DNA of 64,000 bases from CAVYHJ01 sp963768165 [NCBI: uncultured bacterium] (GCA_963768165.1 CAVYHJ010000003.1:186001-250000); one strand, 5' to 3'; numbered from the stretch's first letter, positions 10,107 through 19,681 are shown. The notes: generated from the sequence alone by a model not told the origin. Translations and numbers: made by a program.

Positions 10107-11261
10107 TTATCTGTCCACGTCACAAAGAACTATATCTACGCTTCCCAGAATCGCTACCGCATCGGCAATCATGGCGCCTTTTGTAATCTCTGCTAGGACG
10201 CTTAGGTTACAAAACGACGGTGCTCGGCAACGCATTCGGTACGCCGATTCCCCGCCATCACTGATAATATAATATCCAACTTCCCCGCGAGGAGTTTCCG
10301 TACGGGTATACGCTTCACCTTTAGGTAATTTTAATACTCTGGGCAATTTTGCTTTAATTTCCCCTTGTGGAAATCGATCAAGCGCCTGCCGGATAATTCT
10401 TACAGATTCCTGCATTTCACGGATTCTCACAATATACCTGTCCCAACAATCACCCACAGTTCCCTTTTCACCGGAACCCACGGGAATATCAAATTCAAAC
10501 TTGTCATATATGGAATAGGGATCATCTCTCCGTAAATCCCATTTCACTCCCGATGCACGTAACATCGGTCCGCTGCATCCATAATCTATGGCCATTTCTC
10601 TGGTCAATGTCCCAATATTTGCCGTGCGGTTAATAAAAATAACATTTTCAGTCAGTAACTGATTATATTCCGGGACTTTCGGTTCAAAATAATCTAAAAA
10701 AGCAGATACTCGGTCAATCCATCCGTCCGGCGCGTCAAATGCAACGCCACCTACCCGAATATAGTTATACGTCAATCGCGCGCCACAGATTTCTTCAAAT
10801 AAATCCAACACCCGTTCCCGTTCTCGGAAACAATGCAGCATCGGGGTGAATGCGCCAATATCAATTCCATAAATCCCTGTCGCCAAAAGATGGCTGGCAA
10901 TTCGGTTTAATTCGGATACTATGACTCGCAGATAAGAAGCGCGTTCGGGAACTTCACATTTCAATATTTTTTCAACCGCCAGGCAATAACCAAAATTTTC
11001 ATTCATGGCGGCAACATAGTCTTTTCGGTCGGTATAGGGTATAAAACCACCATAGGTTACATTTTCACCCACTTTTTCCGCGCACCGGTGCATATACCCA
11101 ATTACCGGGTCAACAGCACGAATAATTTCCCCATCCACACGAAGTTTTAATCGGAGAACACCATGAGTACTCGGGTGTTGCGGGCCCATGTTAAGTTCCA
11201 TCTCTTCCGTTTCAATATCTTCGAGATGTGTTAATGCTTCCGATACATCCAATTCAGCCAT
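10107..11261 (-). CDS. nuoD: NADH-quinone oxidoreductase subunit D
   Basis: 384 residues, the expected length. It carries the 49-kDa subunit signature near the N-terminus (MELNMGPQHPSTHGVLRL) and the conserved ETPRGEVGYY and GSVDIVLCDVDR C-terminus. The subunit forms the quinone-binding site together with NuoB. It follows nuoC by 9 bases in a tight minus-strand operon. Confidence 0.96.
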   Translation of the reverse strand: MAELDVSEALTHLEDIETEEMELNMGPQHPSTHGVLRLKLRVDGEIIRAVDPVIGYMHRCAEKVGENVTYGGFIPYTDRKDYVAAMNENFGYCLAVEKILKCEVPERASYLRVIVSELNRIASHLLATGIYGIDIGAFTPMLHCFRERERVLDLFEEICGARLTYNYIRVGGVAFDAPDGWIDRVSAFLDYFEPKVPEYNQLLTENVIFINRTANIGTLTREMAIDYGCSGPMLRASGVKWDLRRDDPYSIYDKFEFDIPVGSGEKGTVGDCWDRYIVRIREMQESVRIIRQALDRFPQGEIKAKLPRVLKLPKGEAYTRTETPRGEVGYYIISDGGESAYRMRCRAPSFCNLSVLAEITKGAMIADAVAILGSVDIVLCDVDR

Positions 11262-11270
11262 GCTATTCCT

Positions 11271-11747
11271 TTATGCCCACTTAATTCCATGATAATCTTC
11301 CGGAAATTGATAATCTTTCCGCAAGGGGTGACCAATCCAGTCATCCGGCAATAAAATTCTCCGTAAATCAGGATGTCCTTCAAATCTAATTCCCATTAAG
11401 TCATAGGTTTCCCGCTCGTGCCAGTTGGCAGCGCCATAAAGAGGCACAATCGTAGGCGCTTTGGGTTCTGCCCTGTCAACAAATGCCCTGACCACCATTT
11501 TGTGATGATGCTCGACTGAGGAAAGGTGATACACCAATTCCATTTTATTATCTTTCAACCAGTCCACACCGGAAATTAAATTCAAATAATCCATCCTAAT
11601 GGAAGGCTCATTCTTGAGATAACCAATAACTTCTGGAATATCCAATGGATTGACTCGAATAAAGGGTTCGAGGATTTCCGAGTTCGACTCAATGATTTTT
11701 GCGGAAAATTTATTTGTTAGGTTCTGGACTATTTCGAGTGGGGTCAT
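11271..11747 (-). CDS. nuoC: NADH-quinone oxidoreductase subunit C
   Basis: 158 residues, the size of the unfused 30-kDa subunit. The signature [20 protein letters not shown] and the end [14 protein letters not shown] are typical. It overlaps nuoB by 38 bases, which indicates translational coupling. It is a separate gene, not the NuoCD fusion of enterobacteria. Confidence 0.95.
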   Translation of the reverse strand: MTPLEIVQNLTNKFSAKIIESNSEILEPFIRVNPLDIPEVIGYLKNEPSIRMDYLNLISGVDWLKDNKMELVYHLSSVEHHHKMVVRAFVDRAEPKAPTIVPLYGAANWHERETYDLMGIRFEGHPDLRRILLPDDWIGHPLRKDYQFPEDYHGIKWA

Positions 11748-12282
11748 ATTTCATGCTTTCACGATGAAGTAAGTTTTTTTGTTGAATTTTTTCCTGGAGT
11801 TTAATAACACCTTCCAATAATTGTTCCGGTCGGGGAGGGCATCCGGGGACAAAAACATCCACCGGGATATACCTGTCCACGCCTTTCACGACATGGTACC
11901 CGTGCAAGGCATAGGGTCCGCCGCCCGTCGCACAACCGCCCATGGCAATAACATATTTCGGTTCAGGCATTTGCTCATATAACCGTTTAATCCGGTCACC
12001 CATTTTGTAAGTCACAGTCCCGGCGACAATCATTAAATCTGATTGGCGAGGGGACGCGCGAAAAACTCCGGCGCCAAAACGGTCAAGGTCAAAACCGGTG
12101 GCCGCCGTGGCAATCATTTCAATCGCACAACATGCCAACCCGAATTGCATCGGCCATAGAGAAGACGCCTTCGCCCAATTAAAGAAATCGGCAAGGGTGG
12201 TTAATATAAGTTGGTTCCCGATTCGTTGACCGGGGATTTCTCTGTTGGCGGGAATCGGCACGCCATTTTGTTGTTCACTCAT
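11710..12282 (-). CDS. nuoB: NADH-quinone oxidoreductase subunit B
   Basis: 190 residues. Cys 51, 52, 117 and 148 (in [19 protein letters not shown] and PGCPPRPE) are the ligands of the terminal [4Fe-4S] cluster N2. It is the first recognisable gene of the nuo run. No nuoA lies upstream: the next gene in that direction is a ferredoxin on the opposite strand. The operon therefore encodes only the peripheral connecting subunits. Confidence 0.96.
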   Translation of the reverse strand: MSEQQNGVPIPANREIPGQRIGNQLILTTLADFFNWAKASSLWPMQFGLACCAIEMIATAATGFDLDRFGAGVFRASPRQSDLMIVAGTVTYKMGDRIKRLYEQMPEPKYVIAMGGCATGGGPYALHGYHVVKGVDRYIPVDVFVPGCPPRPEQLLEGVIKLQEKIQQKNLLHRESMKYDPTRNSPEPNK

Positions 12283-12443
12283 AATTTATATATCTTTATC
12301 AATATTAGAATTATAGCTCTACAAAAGGTTTCCGACTTCGGGAAAGCAGTTTGATAAACGTTGAATCCTTTCAATTCTAAATTAACAAAAAGCCTTGTGT
12401 AAGTCAATTCCATCCATCCGGGTGAAATCCTGGAAAAAATAAT

Positions 12444-12472
12444 TTGACCGAATCGGTGGAGATTTGTATAAT
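12444..12472 (+). promoter_or_regulatory. Promoter of the ferredoxin gene
   Basis: TTGACC (12444-12449) and TATAAT (12467-12472) with a 17-base spacer, 40 bases upstream of the ferredoxin start. Confidence 0.75.
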
Positions 12473-12512
12473 TTATAGAGTAGAACTGCAATCATTCTAA
12501 AGGAGCGAAGTT

Positions 12513-12755
12513 ATGGCGCATATTATTGCGGAACCCTGTGTGAATACAAAAGATACAGCCTGCGTGGAGGTTTGTCCGGTTAATTGTATTTATGACAAAC
12601 CTGAATGGGATCAGTTATATATTCACCCGGATGAATGTGTGGACTGCACCCTGTGTGTTGAACCCTGTCCGGTGGATGCGATTTTTGCACAAGATGATTT
12701 GCCGGAAAAATGGAACGCGTATATTGAAAAAAATCGTGTAGCTTTCCAAACCTAA
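12513..12755 (+). CDS. fdxA: FdxA-type ferredoxin with two iron-sulfur clusters
   Basis: 80 residues with two cysteine motifs: Cys 9/17/21/25 (C-x7-C-x3-CPVNC) and the regular CVDCTLCVEPCP (Cys 42/45/48/52). The long gap between the first two cysteines is typical of FdxA-type 7Fe/8Fe ferredoxins, which are small cytoplasmic electron carriers. The spacer AAAGGAGCGAAGTT precedes the ATG. It has its own promoter and faces away from nuoB. The 3' end is only 4 bases from the end of the convergent radical SAM gene. Confidence 0.9.
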   Translation: MAHIIAEPCVNTKDTACVEVCPVNCIYDKPEWDQLYIHPDECVDCTLCVEPCPVDAIFAQDDLPEKWNAYIEKNRVAFQT

Positions 12756-12759
12756 GAAC

Positions 12760-13755
12760 TTATATCCGACTCGGTGTGGAGATTTTTAGAAGAGAGTCGT
12801 CCAGCTCTTCCGAAGGTCTCCGCCTGTGAGAATACCTACTGCCCTGCCGGGTACCCCGATGTTTAAATTCTTTCTCAATACGTTCAATAATCTGGGATTT
12901 GTTTAATTCCCAATTCGGTGCAATGCAGTATTCTCCGAATAATTCTCCCATCACCCGCTGAATCACCATTTTCGGTGGAAGGTATTCCAGAAAATCACAC
13001 AGTAGGGGAAGATAATCATCCAATGTCATCACAGAAATTTCTCCCCGCTGATACTGTTGCGCCATCACGGTTTTGGGTGCGATGTACAAATGATGAATTT
13101 TACACCCCTGTAAATCCAGCCGTGCGAGAGTTTTTGCCGTTTCAATCATCATGGGATACGTATCCCCCGGCAACCCAAGAATTACATGAGCGCATACCGG
13201 TAGATTCCTTTGTTTGGTAATATCAACCGCATAGAGAAAATCTTCAAAAGTATCACCGCGATTCACCCGTGCCAGGGTTTCGTTATTCATGGATTCCAAC
13301 CCATATTCCACCCATACGGTCAACCCTTTATCTCGATATGACGATATCAAATCTATTTTTTCTTCATCTACACAATCTGGCCTTGTGCCAATGGATAATC
13401 CAATAACGTCCGGTATTGAAGTGGCTTCATCATATAACGATTTCAAAGTCTCCACCGGTGCGTAGGTATTGGAATACGCTTGAAAATAGACAATGAACTT
13501 TTTCGCCTTGCGTTTTTCCCGATAAAAGTCAATTCCCCGTAAGATTTGTTCCCGGATGGGCACCCGGTTCCCCCGGCTCCCCGGGCTGAAGGACTCGTTA
13601 CTGCAATAGGTACATCCACCATGCGCTTTAGTCCCGTCCCAATTGGGACAGGTAAATCCCGCGTCAATTGGAATCTTATATACCTTGAACGGAAATGTAT
13701 CCCGCAGGTACTGATTAAATGTATAAAAATAAGGATGTTGTATAGTATTTAACAT
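12760..13755 (-). CDS. TIGR01212-family radical SAM protein (YhcC-like)
   Basis: 331 residues. The [4Fe-4S]/SAM-binding cysteines are in the spaced motif CPNWDGTKAHGGCTYC (Cys 36/48/51), characteristic of the YhcC/TIGR01212 family rather than the ordinary CxxxCxxC. It is followed by GLSIGTRPDC and WVEYGLES, which belong to the radical SAM barrel. The substrate of the family is not established. The protein has a short basic C-terminal tail rich in Arg and Ser. Confidence 0.92.
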   Translation of the reverse strand: MLNTIQHPYFYTFNQYLRDTFPFKVYKIPIDAGFTCPNWDGTKAHGGCTYCSNESFSPGSRGNRVPIREQILRGIDFYREKRKAKKFIVYFQAYSNTYAPVETLKSLYDEATSIPDVIGLSIGTRPDCVDEEKIDLISSYRDKGLTVWVEYGLESMNNETLARVNRGDTFEDFLYAVDITKQRNLPVCAHVILGLPGDTYPMMIETAKTLARLDLQGCKIHHLYIAPKTVMAQQYQRGEISVMTLDDYLPLLCDFLEYLPPKMVIQRVMGELFGEYCIAPNWELNKSQIIERIEKEFKHRGTRQGSRYSHRRRPSEELDDSLLKISTPSRI

Positions 13756-13761
13756 TAAACT

Positions 13762-14289
13762 TTAAACCTTAAACTTCAAACATTTTATTGTCTCTCTCAT
13801 AAACGCCGGTAAATCATCCGGTTTGCGGGACGTAATCAAATTTCCATCCACGCAAACTTCCTGATCCACGTAAATGGCACCCGCATTAATTACATCATCT
13901 TTAATGGCAAAGAAGCAAGTTGCCATTCTTCCTTTTAAAATATTTGCTGAACATAAAATCCAGGCACCGTGACAAATGGAAGCAATCACTTTCCCCTTTT
14001 TTTCTGCATCCGCGACCAGTTTAATGACCGCCGGGTGCCGCCGCATCATATCCGGTGCGAACCCGCCGGGAATAATAATTCCATCAATATCCGCAACCTT
14101 TACTTTACTCGCTTCCGTATCCGCGTCCACTGGATACCCGTATTTCCCGGTATAACTTTTCTTAGTGCCGGTTCCCACCGTAATGACTTTCGCGCCCGCT
14201 TCTCTCAATCGGTAAATGGGATACCAGACTTCTAAATCCTGATAAAAATCTTCTACTAATACTGCGACAGTCTTCCCTGCTAATTCCAT
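13762..14289 (-). CDS. DJ-1/PfpI family protein
   Basis: 175 residues from the ATG at 14289, preceded by GGAGG at 8-base spacing; a start five codons upstream would place that Shine-Dalgarno inside the gene. The nucleophile elbow SICHGAW contains Cys106 and His107, and PGGFAPD is the usual oxyanion loop. PfpI/YhbO/YraA relatives are reported as stress proteins with deglycase or glyoxalase-type activity; the actual substrate is unknown. The last codons (KFKV-stop) lie inside a heptamer simple repeat that continues into the intergenic region. Confidence 0.9.
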   Translation of the reverse strand: MELAGKTVAVLVEDFYQDLEVWYPIYRLREAGAKVITVGTGTKKSYTGKYGYPVDADTEASKVKVADIDGIIIPGGFAPDMMRRHPAVIKLVADAEKKGKVIASICHGAWILCSANILKGRMATCFFAIKDDVINAGAIYVDQEVCVDGNLITSRKPDDLPAFMRETIKCLKFKV

Positions 14290-14304
14290 CGGCTCGACCT
14301 CCAT

Positions 14305-14893
14305 ACACGTTTATTTATTCTATTTTACCCTAAACCCGCCCTCAGGAGAACCGTATCACAAGCGGAATTGAAATTTTCAATTCCGCTCAGCCTCCAGTTC
14401 ATGACAGCTAAATCCTTGAAAAATATCCCCTCCCTTTTCCAAAATTACCGCATCGATTCTTAAAATCATCAGAAATCATTCAAAATTGACATAGAAACAA
14501 CAAACTCACCTAAAAGAATATAAAATATAGTCCCGAACCGATTCCCCACTTTTCTTCAATGGGAGATGATACGGACTTGGTACGGTGATGGTACGGAGAT
14601 AACCTGGACCCAATTTTGAGATAAATTAAGCCTCTTAAATCGCAAATTTAACTATGCCAAATTGGCACATCCCGCCTTTTCGTCATTGCGATCCGAAGGC
14701 GTGGCAATCTCGTTCTTAATTTGAAACCTGAGACGAGAGACCAAAGACTTGAGACATTCTTTACCGATTTACTTAATAAGCGTTTGTCCAGCAAAACTGA
14801 AGCATAGTTAACCCATAGACATCCCATCCCCGTTTCAATTGAGTCAGTCCATTCGATGGTAGAATTAAAGGACATAAGCAATATTTTAATTGC
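14305..14893. repeat. Intergenic region with a palindrome and a REP-like fragment
   Basis: At 14359-14386 there is an inverted repeat (AGCGGAATTGAAA ... TTTCAATTCCGCT) also found, slightly altered, at 49118-49146. At 14683-14715 the sequence CGTCATTGCGATCCGAAGGC followed by GTGGCAATCTC resembles a dispersed 'cgtcattgcgag' repeat seen in many environmental bacteria. A 77-codon open frame across it has no ribosome-binding site and is not called. No gene is supported here. Confidence 0.5.
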
Positions 14894-15332
14894 TTAAACT
14901 AAAGATAATAAACCTTGTCTAAATACTTGAAAACTTTTGGACTTATTTCGTTCAGGTATCATATAGGTGGAAATTTCCCTTGCTGCAGTGATTTTTGCTA
15001 ATCCTCCTGGATAATAACCTAATTTCTGAAGTTCTCTTTCAAGAGCTTCCCACGTTCCACCTAAAATAGAATCGGGGTTCCGATATTTAGCTTTACTTCC
15101 TAAATTAGCATCTATTCGTGGATAAACTGATTTTACTGCGGTAATATCGCCGAAAAACCATGCTTCTAATTCTTCAATAGCAATTCTATTTAATACTTGA
15201 AAGCTATTATCCTTTGAACTCCTAGACTTAGTAGTGAATCCGATACTGTGAGCAATTTCTTCTAAAGATTTTTTTAGTCTTTTACAATCGTCATTATCTA
15301 AATCGATCAAAACAACAATATAATAATCAGAA
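14894..15332 (-). pseudogene. DUF4276 gene, 3' part (split by an IS element)
   Basis: The larger, C-terminal piece of a DUF4276 protein. It reads DYYIVVLIDLDNDDCKRLKK, then RIAIEELEAWFFGD and YPGGLAKITAAREISTYM, all hallmarks of DUF4276. The missing N-terminus is at 16583-16756. Removing the element between 15333 and 16582, plus one copy of the 4-base target duplication AGAA, restores one continuous frame (...KKWISSDYYIVVL...). The intact protein would be about 200 residues. DUF4276 has a Toprim-like acidic pattern and often sits next to an AAA ATPase, as here. Confidence 0.88.
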
Positions 15333-15335
15333 TGA

Positions 15336-16253
15336 CTAGCCCCCGATTACTGTACCACTCGTAATGTTAGTATACTCCAAGTTATGATGATTGTGGCAAC
15401 TCGTAGGGAGCGTAGCGACCGAAGAGTTGCCACAGATTTCTTTAAATTCCTTGGGTGTCAAATAAGCCAAGGAACTATGGGGTCGGGTTTGATTGTACTC
15501 CTTTCTCCAATCTTCAATGATGATTTGAGCTTCCAACAGACTGGTAAATAATTCTCGATTTAAACATTCATCTCGGAACTTTCCGTGAAAACTTTCGATA
15601 TACGGATTTTCCCAAGGTTCTCCAGGAGAAATATACAGAGTGGTAATCTGTTTTTTTTGTAACCAGACTTGAATGGCATTAGCGATAAACTCCGGTCCGT
15701 TGTCACTACGAATATGTTCAGGGACTCCATATTCCTTGATGACCTCTTGCAGTTCCCTCAACACCTCCCCGGAAGTGAGATACCGACCCACTCGAATCCG
15801 TAAGCTTTCCCGAGTATATTCATCCAAGAGGGTTAAACACTTCAACATACGTCCATCTGCGGTCTGGTCTTGAATCATATCCCAACTCCAGACATGATTC
15901 GGATATTCCGCTTTTCGGCGAACCCCCGTGGATAAGCCTACTCTCCGCCGTTTTCTAGCTTTCTGCTTGACTTGTAAACCCATGATTCGCATTAATCGTT
16001 GAACTCTTTTTTTATTGATCTTCCATCCTGCCTTCTGCAGTACTGCCGTGATCCGCCGATATCCATACCGAGGATACCGACGGGACAAGGTTTCTATCCG
16101 TTTCTTAAGCCGTCCCTCTATTTTATTCTCCAGGACTTTATACCGATAACTACTTCTCCCAAACTGCATCACCTGACAGGCCCGACGTACCGAACACCCT
16201 TTCTCTTCCACCAACACTTGGATCATCTTCCTCTTCGGGGACGGGCCTACCAC
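15336..16253 (-). CDS. IS3-family transposase OrfB (DDE integrase core)
   Basis: 305 residues counted from the GTG at 16253. It has the HTH_21 region, then a DDE core: Asp in WSWDMIQD, Asp in IRSDNGPEF, and Glu in NPYIESFHGKFRDE. The end HSSLAYLTPKEF is typical. It is probably made as an OrfAB fusion through a -1 frameshift, because it overlaps orfA by 7 bases at an A6G slippery site. The stop codon (GGC TAG) lies inside the terminal inverted repeat. Confidence 0.95.
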   Translation of the reverse strand: MVGPSPKRKMIQVLVEEKGCSVRRACQVMQFGRSSYRYKVLENKIEGRLKKRIETLSRRYPRYGYRRITAVLQKAGWKINKKRVQRLMRIMGLQVKQKARKRRRVGLSTGVRRKAEYPNHVWSWDMIQDQTADGRMLKCLTLLDEYTRESLRIRVGRYLTSGEVLRELQEVIKEYGVPEHIRSDNGPEFIANAIQVWLQKKQITTLYISPGEPWENPYIESFHGKFRDECLNRELFTSLLEAQIIIEDWRKEYNQTRPHSSLAYLTPKEFKEICGNSSVATLPTSCHNHHNLEYTNITSGTVIGG

Positions 16254-16513
16254 TTTTTTGAGTTAATCTCCTTGATTAAATCATTCTCCAACAATAAGTC
16301 TGCGACTTTCTTCTTTAACCGGTTGTTCTCCTCTTCCAAGGCTTTTAACTGTTGCGCTTCCGACAAAGTCATCCCTCCATACTTCTGCTTCCACCGGTAG
16401 TAGGTCTGTTCCGTAATATTATGAACCTGACAAACTTGGGCAATGGTCTGCCCTCCTTCCACTTCTCTTAGTATCCGAAAAATCTCTTCCACTTTATGCC
16501 GTTTCTTTTGCAT
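16247..16513 (-). CDS. IS3-family transposase OrfA (helix-turn-helix)
   Basis: 88 residues. An N-terminal helix-turn-helix (FRILREVEGGQTIAQVC ... TEQTYYRWKQKYGGM) is followed by a leucine-zipper-like coiled coil (LEEENNRLKKKVADLLLEN), as in IS407-type OrfA. It binds the terminal repeats. The 3' end carries the heptamer A AAA AAG (16259-16253) in the zero frame, so -1 slippage would produce the OrfAB transposase. Confidence 0.94.
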   Translation of the reverse strand: MQKKRHKVEEIFRILREVEGGQTIAQVCQVHNITEQTYYRWKQKYGGMTLSEAQQLKALEEENNRLKKKVADLLLENDLIKEINSKKW

Positions 16514-16582
16514 GGGTATATCTCCTTCTTTTGTGAAGATATACTAACATTTCAGGTGGGCTAGTTTTCGGGGGTCAGGTCA

Positions 16583-16756
16583 AGAAGATATCCATTTTTT
16601 GTAGCCTCTAAGGCGTTTTGGCAATTTGTCAAGAAGATCATCCTTCCCTTGATAAGGATGAATTAAAAATGAGATATCTTCCCCAAGTATTTTAGGGATT
16701 ATATTGTTCAAAGCGGCTTCTGCAGAGGCTTCCTCAACTAAAAACTCTAAATGCAT
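16583..16756 (-). pseudogene. DUF4276 gene, 5' part (split by an IS element)
   Basis: The N-terminal 58 codons of DUF4276 (MHLEFLVEEASAEAAL ... FLIHPYQGKDDLLDKLPKRL). Translation now stops at the TGA that forms the tip of the inserted element. The start lies only 5 bases after the stop of the AAA-ATPase gene, so the two formed one operon. The rest of the gene is at 14894-15332. Confidence 0.88.
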
Positions 16757-16761
16757 TTTGT

Positions 16762-18024
16762 TTATGTCTCTTTTTCAAGATCTAAATCTAGTTGCTCAGG
16801 CATTTTGGGTCCACCTGACTTTGTCAAAGGATCTCCAACTTCAAAATGACCTTCCATCCAAAGCTGACCAAGAAGGGCGCCATTATTAATAAAGTCCTTT
16901 ATGCCTTCCATATTTGATGCCTTTCTTGCCTGAGTGTAACCCTTCTTGTCTCTGTAAAATACCCATAACTCTTCGGGACGCAACCCATTGACAAAAAATG
17001 GAGAATGAGTTGTTACCATCAATTGAGTCCTCGCTATAGCATTTCTACATTCTTCGGCTAATTCTGGCAAAAGACGCGGATGCAAATGATTTTCAGGTTC
17101 TTCAATTCCAATTAACTGAGGTGGCTCTAAGTCATAAAGTACTATTAGATAGGCTAATAACTTTAAAGTTCCATCTGAAGCAAATTTCGCAAGAATAGGC
17201 TTATCAAAAGGTGCATCCTTGATTTGTAATAATAACCGTCCATCAGCCATCAATTCCGCTTCAACTTTTTCAAGACGTGGAACTCGACGAGACAGAACTG
17301 AGAGTATTTTATCTAACCTACTGGGATGTTGTTCTTTTAAATACTGTATAACGTTTGCTAAATTATCTCCGGTAGATGATAATCTCTCTTGAGGACCCGC
17401 TTCAGGTATTGTACGAGTGTTGTCAGCTGTCAAATATGATAGGTACCAACTTGTAATAAAACGCCTTAATGCCCCTACTCTTGCATGTTTTGTAAACTGG
17501 CCTAATGTATTTACTGCAAGCATTTCACGTGAATCAAGTTTTTCTTCAATACGCTTATCTTTCTCATCAGGTTTGTCACCAGAAATTACAACACCTTCCC
17601 CTTCTTTAAAATCAAGAAATCGAAATGGTTTCCCTCTTGTTGCTCTTCTCCATTGTAACCATTCTTCTGCTACGTACGGCCCTTTTGTGCTTTCTTCAAT
17701 TGCTAAATGATATGTAATTAGAGGTGATTGTGGTTTTTCTCTATATTTTAATTCTATTACTATAGGACCTTCTGACCCCCTAGTACGTAATTCTTTAAAC
17801 CTATTTCGTTTGTCCCATGCCTTACGAAGCCCAACAGAAAAACATTCTGATAAAAAAGCAAAGACATCAAATATTGTTGATTTTCCACTCCCATTTGGTC
17901 CCAAAAAAACTGTCAACGGAGTAATATCTTTAAGTTCAAGATTCTGTAAAGCTCTATAATTTCTTACTCTAAGATATTCTATTCTTGGAACCATTTTAAT
18001 ATAATCATCTTTTTCAAACATCAT
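16762..18024 (-). CDS. AAA_15/AAA_21-type ATPase, partner of DUF4276
   Basis: About 420 residues. Walker A is GPNGSGKS at residues 42-49; the Walker B/signature region [17 protein letters not shown] and the H-loop [15 protein letters not shown] are typical of OLD/RecF-like ABC-class ATPases. The ATG at 18024, with AGGG upstream, is preferred over a TTG five codons earlier. It sits 5 bases before a DUF4276 gene. ATPase plus Toprim-like nuclease pairs of this kind act in phage defence (OLD, AbiL, PARIS-like logic), so a defence role is a reasonable inference. The partner gene is broken, so the module is probably inactive. Confidence 0.88.
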   Translation of the reverse strand: MMFEKDDYIKMVPRIEYLRVRNYRALQNLELKDITPLTVFLGPNGSGKSTIFDVFAFLSECFSVGLRKAWDKRNRFKELRTRGSEGPIVIELKYREKPQSPLITYHLAIEESTKGPYVAEEWLQWRRATRGKPFRFLDFKEGEGVVISGDKPDEKDKRIEEKLDSREMLAVNTLGQFTKHARVGALRRFITSWYLSYLTADNTRTIPEAGPQERLSSTGDNLANVIQYLKEQHPSRLDKILSVLSRRVPRLEKVEAELMADGRLLLQIKDAPFDKPILAKFASDGTLKLLAYLIVLYDLEPPQLIGIEEPENHLHPRLLPELAEECRNAIARTQLMVTTHSPFFVNGLRPEELWVFYRDKKGYTQARKASNMEGIKDFINNGALLGQLWMEGHFEVGDPLTKSGGPKMPEQLDLDLEKET

Positions 18025-18319
18025 CTTTTCCCTAAACAACCACTTTATATATTTTTACTGTGAATATAGTCTATTTTAACAATAACTTCAAGAAGGTTAC
18101 TATGCATCTCAGATTTTTTCCCAAAAATCCGCATGTTTTATTCCACCCGTAGACCGGATTCGTTTCTCGGCTTGGGAGAGTAATTTCCTAAAATGTAAAC
18201 TATTATTTAACTTCTTTAACTTTTTTGTTGCGCATCTCTTCATATAATATCCTTTTCACTGCATCAGAATTGAAATATTTTAACAGATTCAACGACGTTC
18301 ATGTTAACAAAACCCAATT

Positions 18320-19681
18320 CTACCGAATCCGTGAGAGAAACGAAACAGATGTTTTAGCGCCTTTGATAAAGCGGTCGATGGCAAATTTCTCATTGGGTGA
18401 ATGAGCCCCATCGGAATCCAATCCAAATCCCAGCATGACAATGGGTATTTTTAATTCTTCCCAAAAGGTTTTCACGACGGGAATGGAACCTCCTTCTCGG
18501 ATATAGACCGGCTCTTTGCCAAAACCTGTTTTTAAGGCTTGCCGTCCTGCTTGCATCATGGGATGATGCACATCAAACAATACCGCATTGGAACCGTGGG
18601 GTTCTTGGAATTCAACTCTCACAGAATCAGGAATGAGAGAGTAAAGATGGCGGGAGACGAGTTTGCCAATTTTCTTTGCGTCCTGATTGGGGACAAGGCG
18701 AATGGTAATCTTGGCTCCGGCATACGAGGGGATAATGGTTTTCCCGCCTTCCCCGGAATACCCGCCATAAATTCCATTGATTTCAAAAGTCGGTCTTGCC
18801 CAAATCCGTTCCAGAGTAGAGAACCCTTTTTCGCCAAAAGGTTTCTTGAGATTTAATTTTTTGCACAGTTCCTTATCGCTAAACTTTAATTTTTTAATAT
18901 TTTCCATTTCCCATTTTTCCAAAGGACGGACATCGTTACAAAATCCCGGTATCAGGACTTTCCCATCCCGTCCGACACATTGAGATAAAATATGGCTCAA
19001 GACCATAACCGGGTTGGCAACCGCTCCTCCGAAACTACCGGAATGTAAATCCCGGTTGGGTCCTTTGACAATAATTTCCGTATCGGCAAGTCCTCGCAAT
19101 CCATAGGTTAATGCCGGAGTCTTTTCGTTATACATTCCCGTATCCGACAAGGCGATGGCGTCCGCTTTGGATAATTCTTTCTTTTCTTTGCGGATATAAT
19201 TCTCCAACCCTTTCCCAGAACATTCCTCTTCCCCTTCAATCAAAAAGAGAATTTCACAAGGCAATTCGCCATGAGTTTTGAGTAAACTTTCCACCGCTTT
19301 GATATGCGCGAAAATCGGGCCTTTATCATCCGTTGTTCCCCGGCCATAAATATGACCATGGCGGATTTGCGGGTCAAAAGGCGGAGAGTCCCATTTATCG
19401 AGAGGGTCTTCCGGTTGGACATCGTAATGTCCGTAGATAATAATGCGCTTTTTCGATTTTCCTTTCTTGTGCGCCCAAACAATGGGATGACCCGAAGTCG
19501 GGATTAGCTTGGATTCAAACCCAATTTTTGTCAAATGGTCTTTGACCCAACGCGCGCAATCCTGTGTGGCTTTTTTGCGATAGCTGTGTTTACTGACGGA
19601 AGGGTGCCGCAGAAATTCTTTTAACTCTTCCAGGAACCGGTTCTTATTTTGGTCGATATAATGAAATGCTTTATCTACCAT
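18320..19681 (-). CDS. M20-family dipeptidase (carnosinase-like)
   Basis: 453 residues. The zinc-binding signatures are visible: GHYDVQP (His85, Asp87), GRGTTDDKGP (Asp118) and the catalytic EGEEECSGKG (Glu151/152). The lid domain (GGYSGEGGKTIIP) lies in the middle. The family removes C-terminal residues from dipeptides or cleaves beta-Ala-His-type substrates in the cytoplasm, using two metal ions. It stands alone. Confidence 0.94.
   Translation of the reverse strand: MVDKAFHYIDQNKNRFLEELKEFLRHPSVSKHSYRKKATQDCARWVKDHLTKIGFESKLIPTSGHPIVWAHKKGKSKKRIIIYGHYDVQPEDPLDKWDSPPFDPQIRHGHIYGRGTTDDKGPIFAHIKAVESLLKTHGELPCEILFLIEGEEECSGKGLENYIRKEKKELSKADAIALSDTGMYNEKTPALTYGLRGLADTEIIVKGPNRDLHSGSFGGAVANPVMVLSHILSQCVGRDGKVLIPGFCNDVRPLEKWEMENIKKLKFSDKELCKKLNLKKPFGEKGFSTLERIWARPTFEINGIYGGYSGEGGKTIIPSYAGAKITIRLVPNQDAKKIGKLVSRHLYSLIPDSVRVEFQEPHGSNAVLFDVHHPMMQAGRQALKTGFGKEPVYIREGGSIPVVKTFWEELKIPIVMLGFGLDSDGAHSPNEKFAIDRFIKGAKTSVSFLSRIR

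Larger units (their letters stand above)
15333..16582 (-). mobile_element. IS3-family (IS407-like) insertion sequence, 1,250 bp
   Basis: Complete element with imperfect inverted ends starting TGAC (15333 onwards, and the complement ending at 16582), which share the internal match CCCCCGA and ATGTTAGTATA. It is flanked by a perfect 4-bp direct repeat AGAA (15329-15332 and 16583-16586), the duplication size typical of the IS407 group. It contains orfA and orfB joined by a slippery A-AAA-AAG. It has split the DUF4276 gene. A 167-bp remnant of its orfB end lies at 54689-54855. Confidence 0.93.

Noticed and set aside
12279-12491. 70-codon open frame upstream of nuoB
   Set aside because: No ribosome-binding site, no homology, and it overlaps the ferredoxin promoter; it is not a nuoA (no membrane pattern).
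14648-14881. 77-codon open frame containing TKRRDVPIWHS
   Set aside because: Its C-terminal part is translated from a dispersed 'cgtcattgcga' repeat; no start signal.
15385-15440. Inverted repeat GGCAACTC...GAGTTGCC as a terminator
   Set aside because: It lies inside the transposase coding region near the element end and has no T run; it is conserved in the remnant copy as part of the element.
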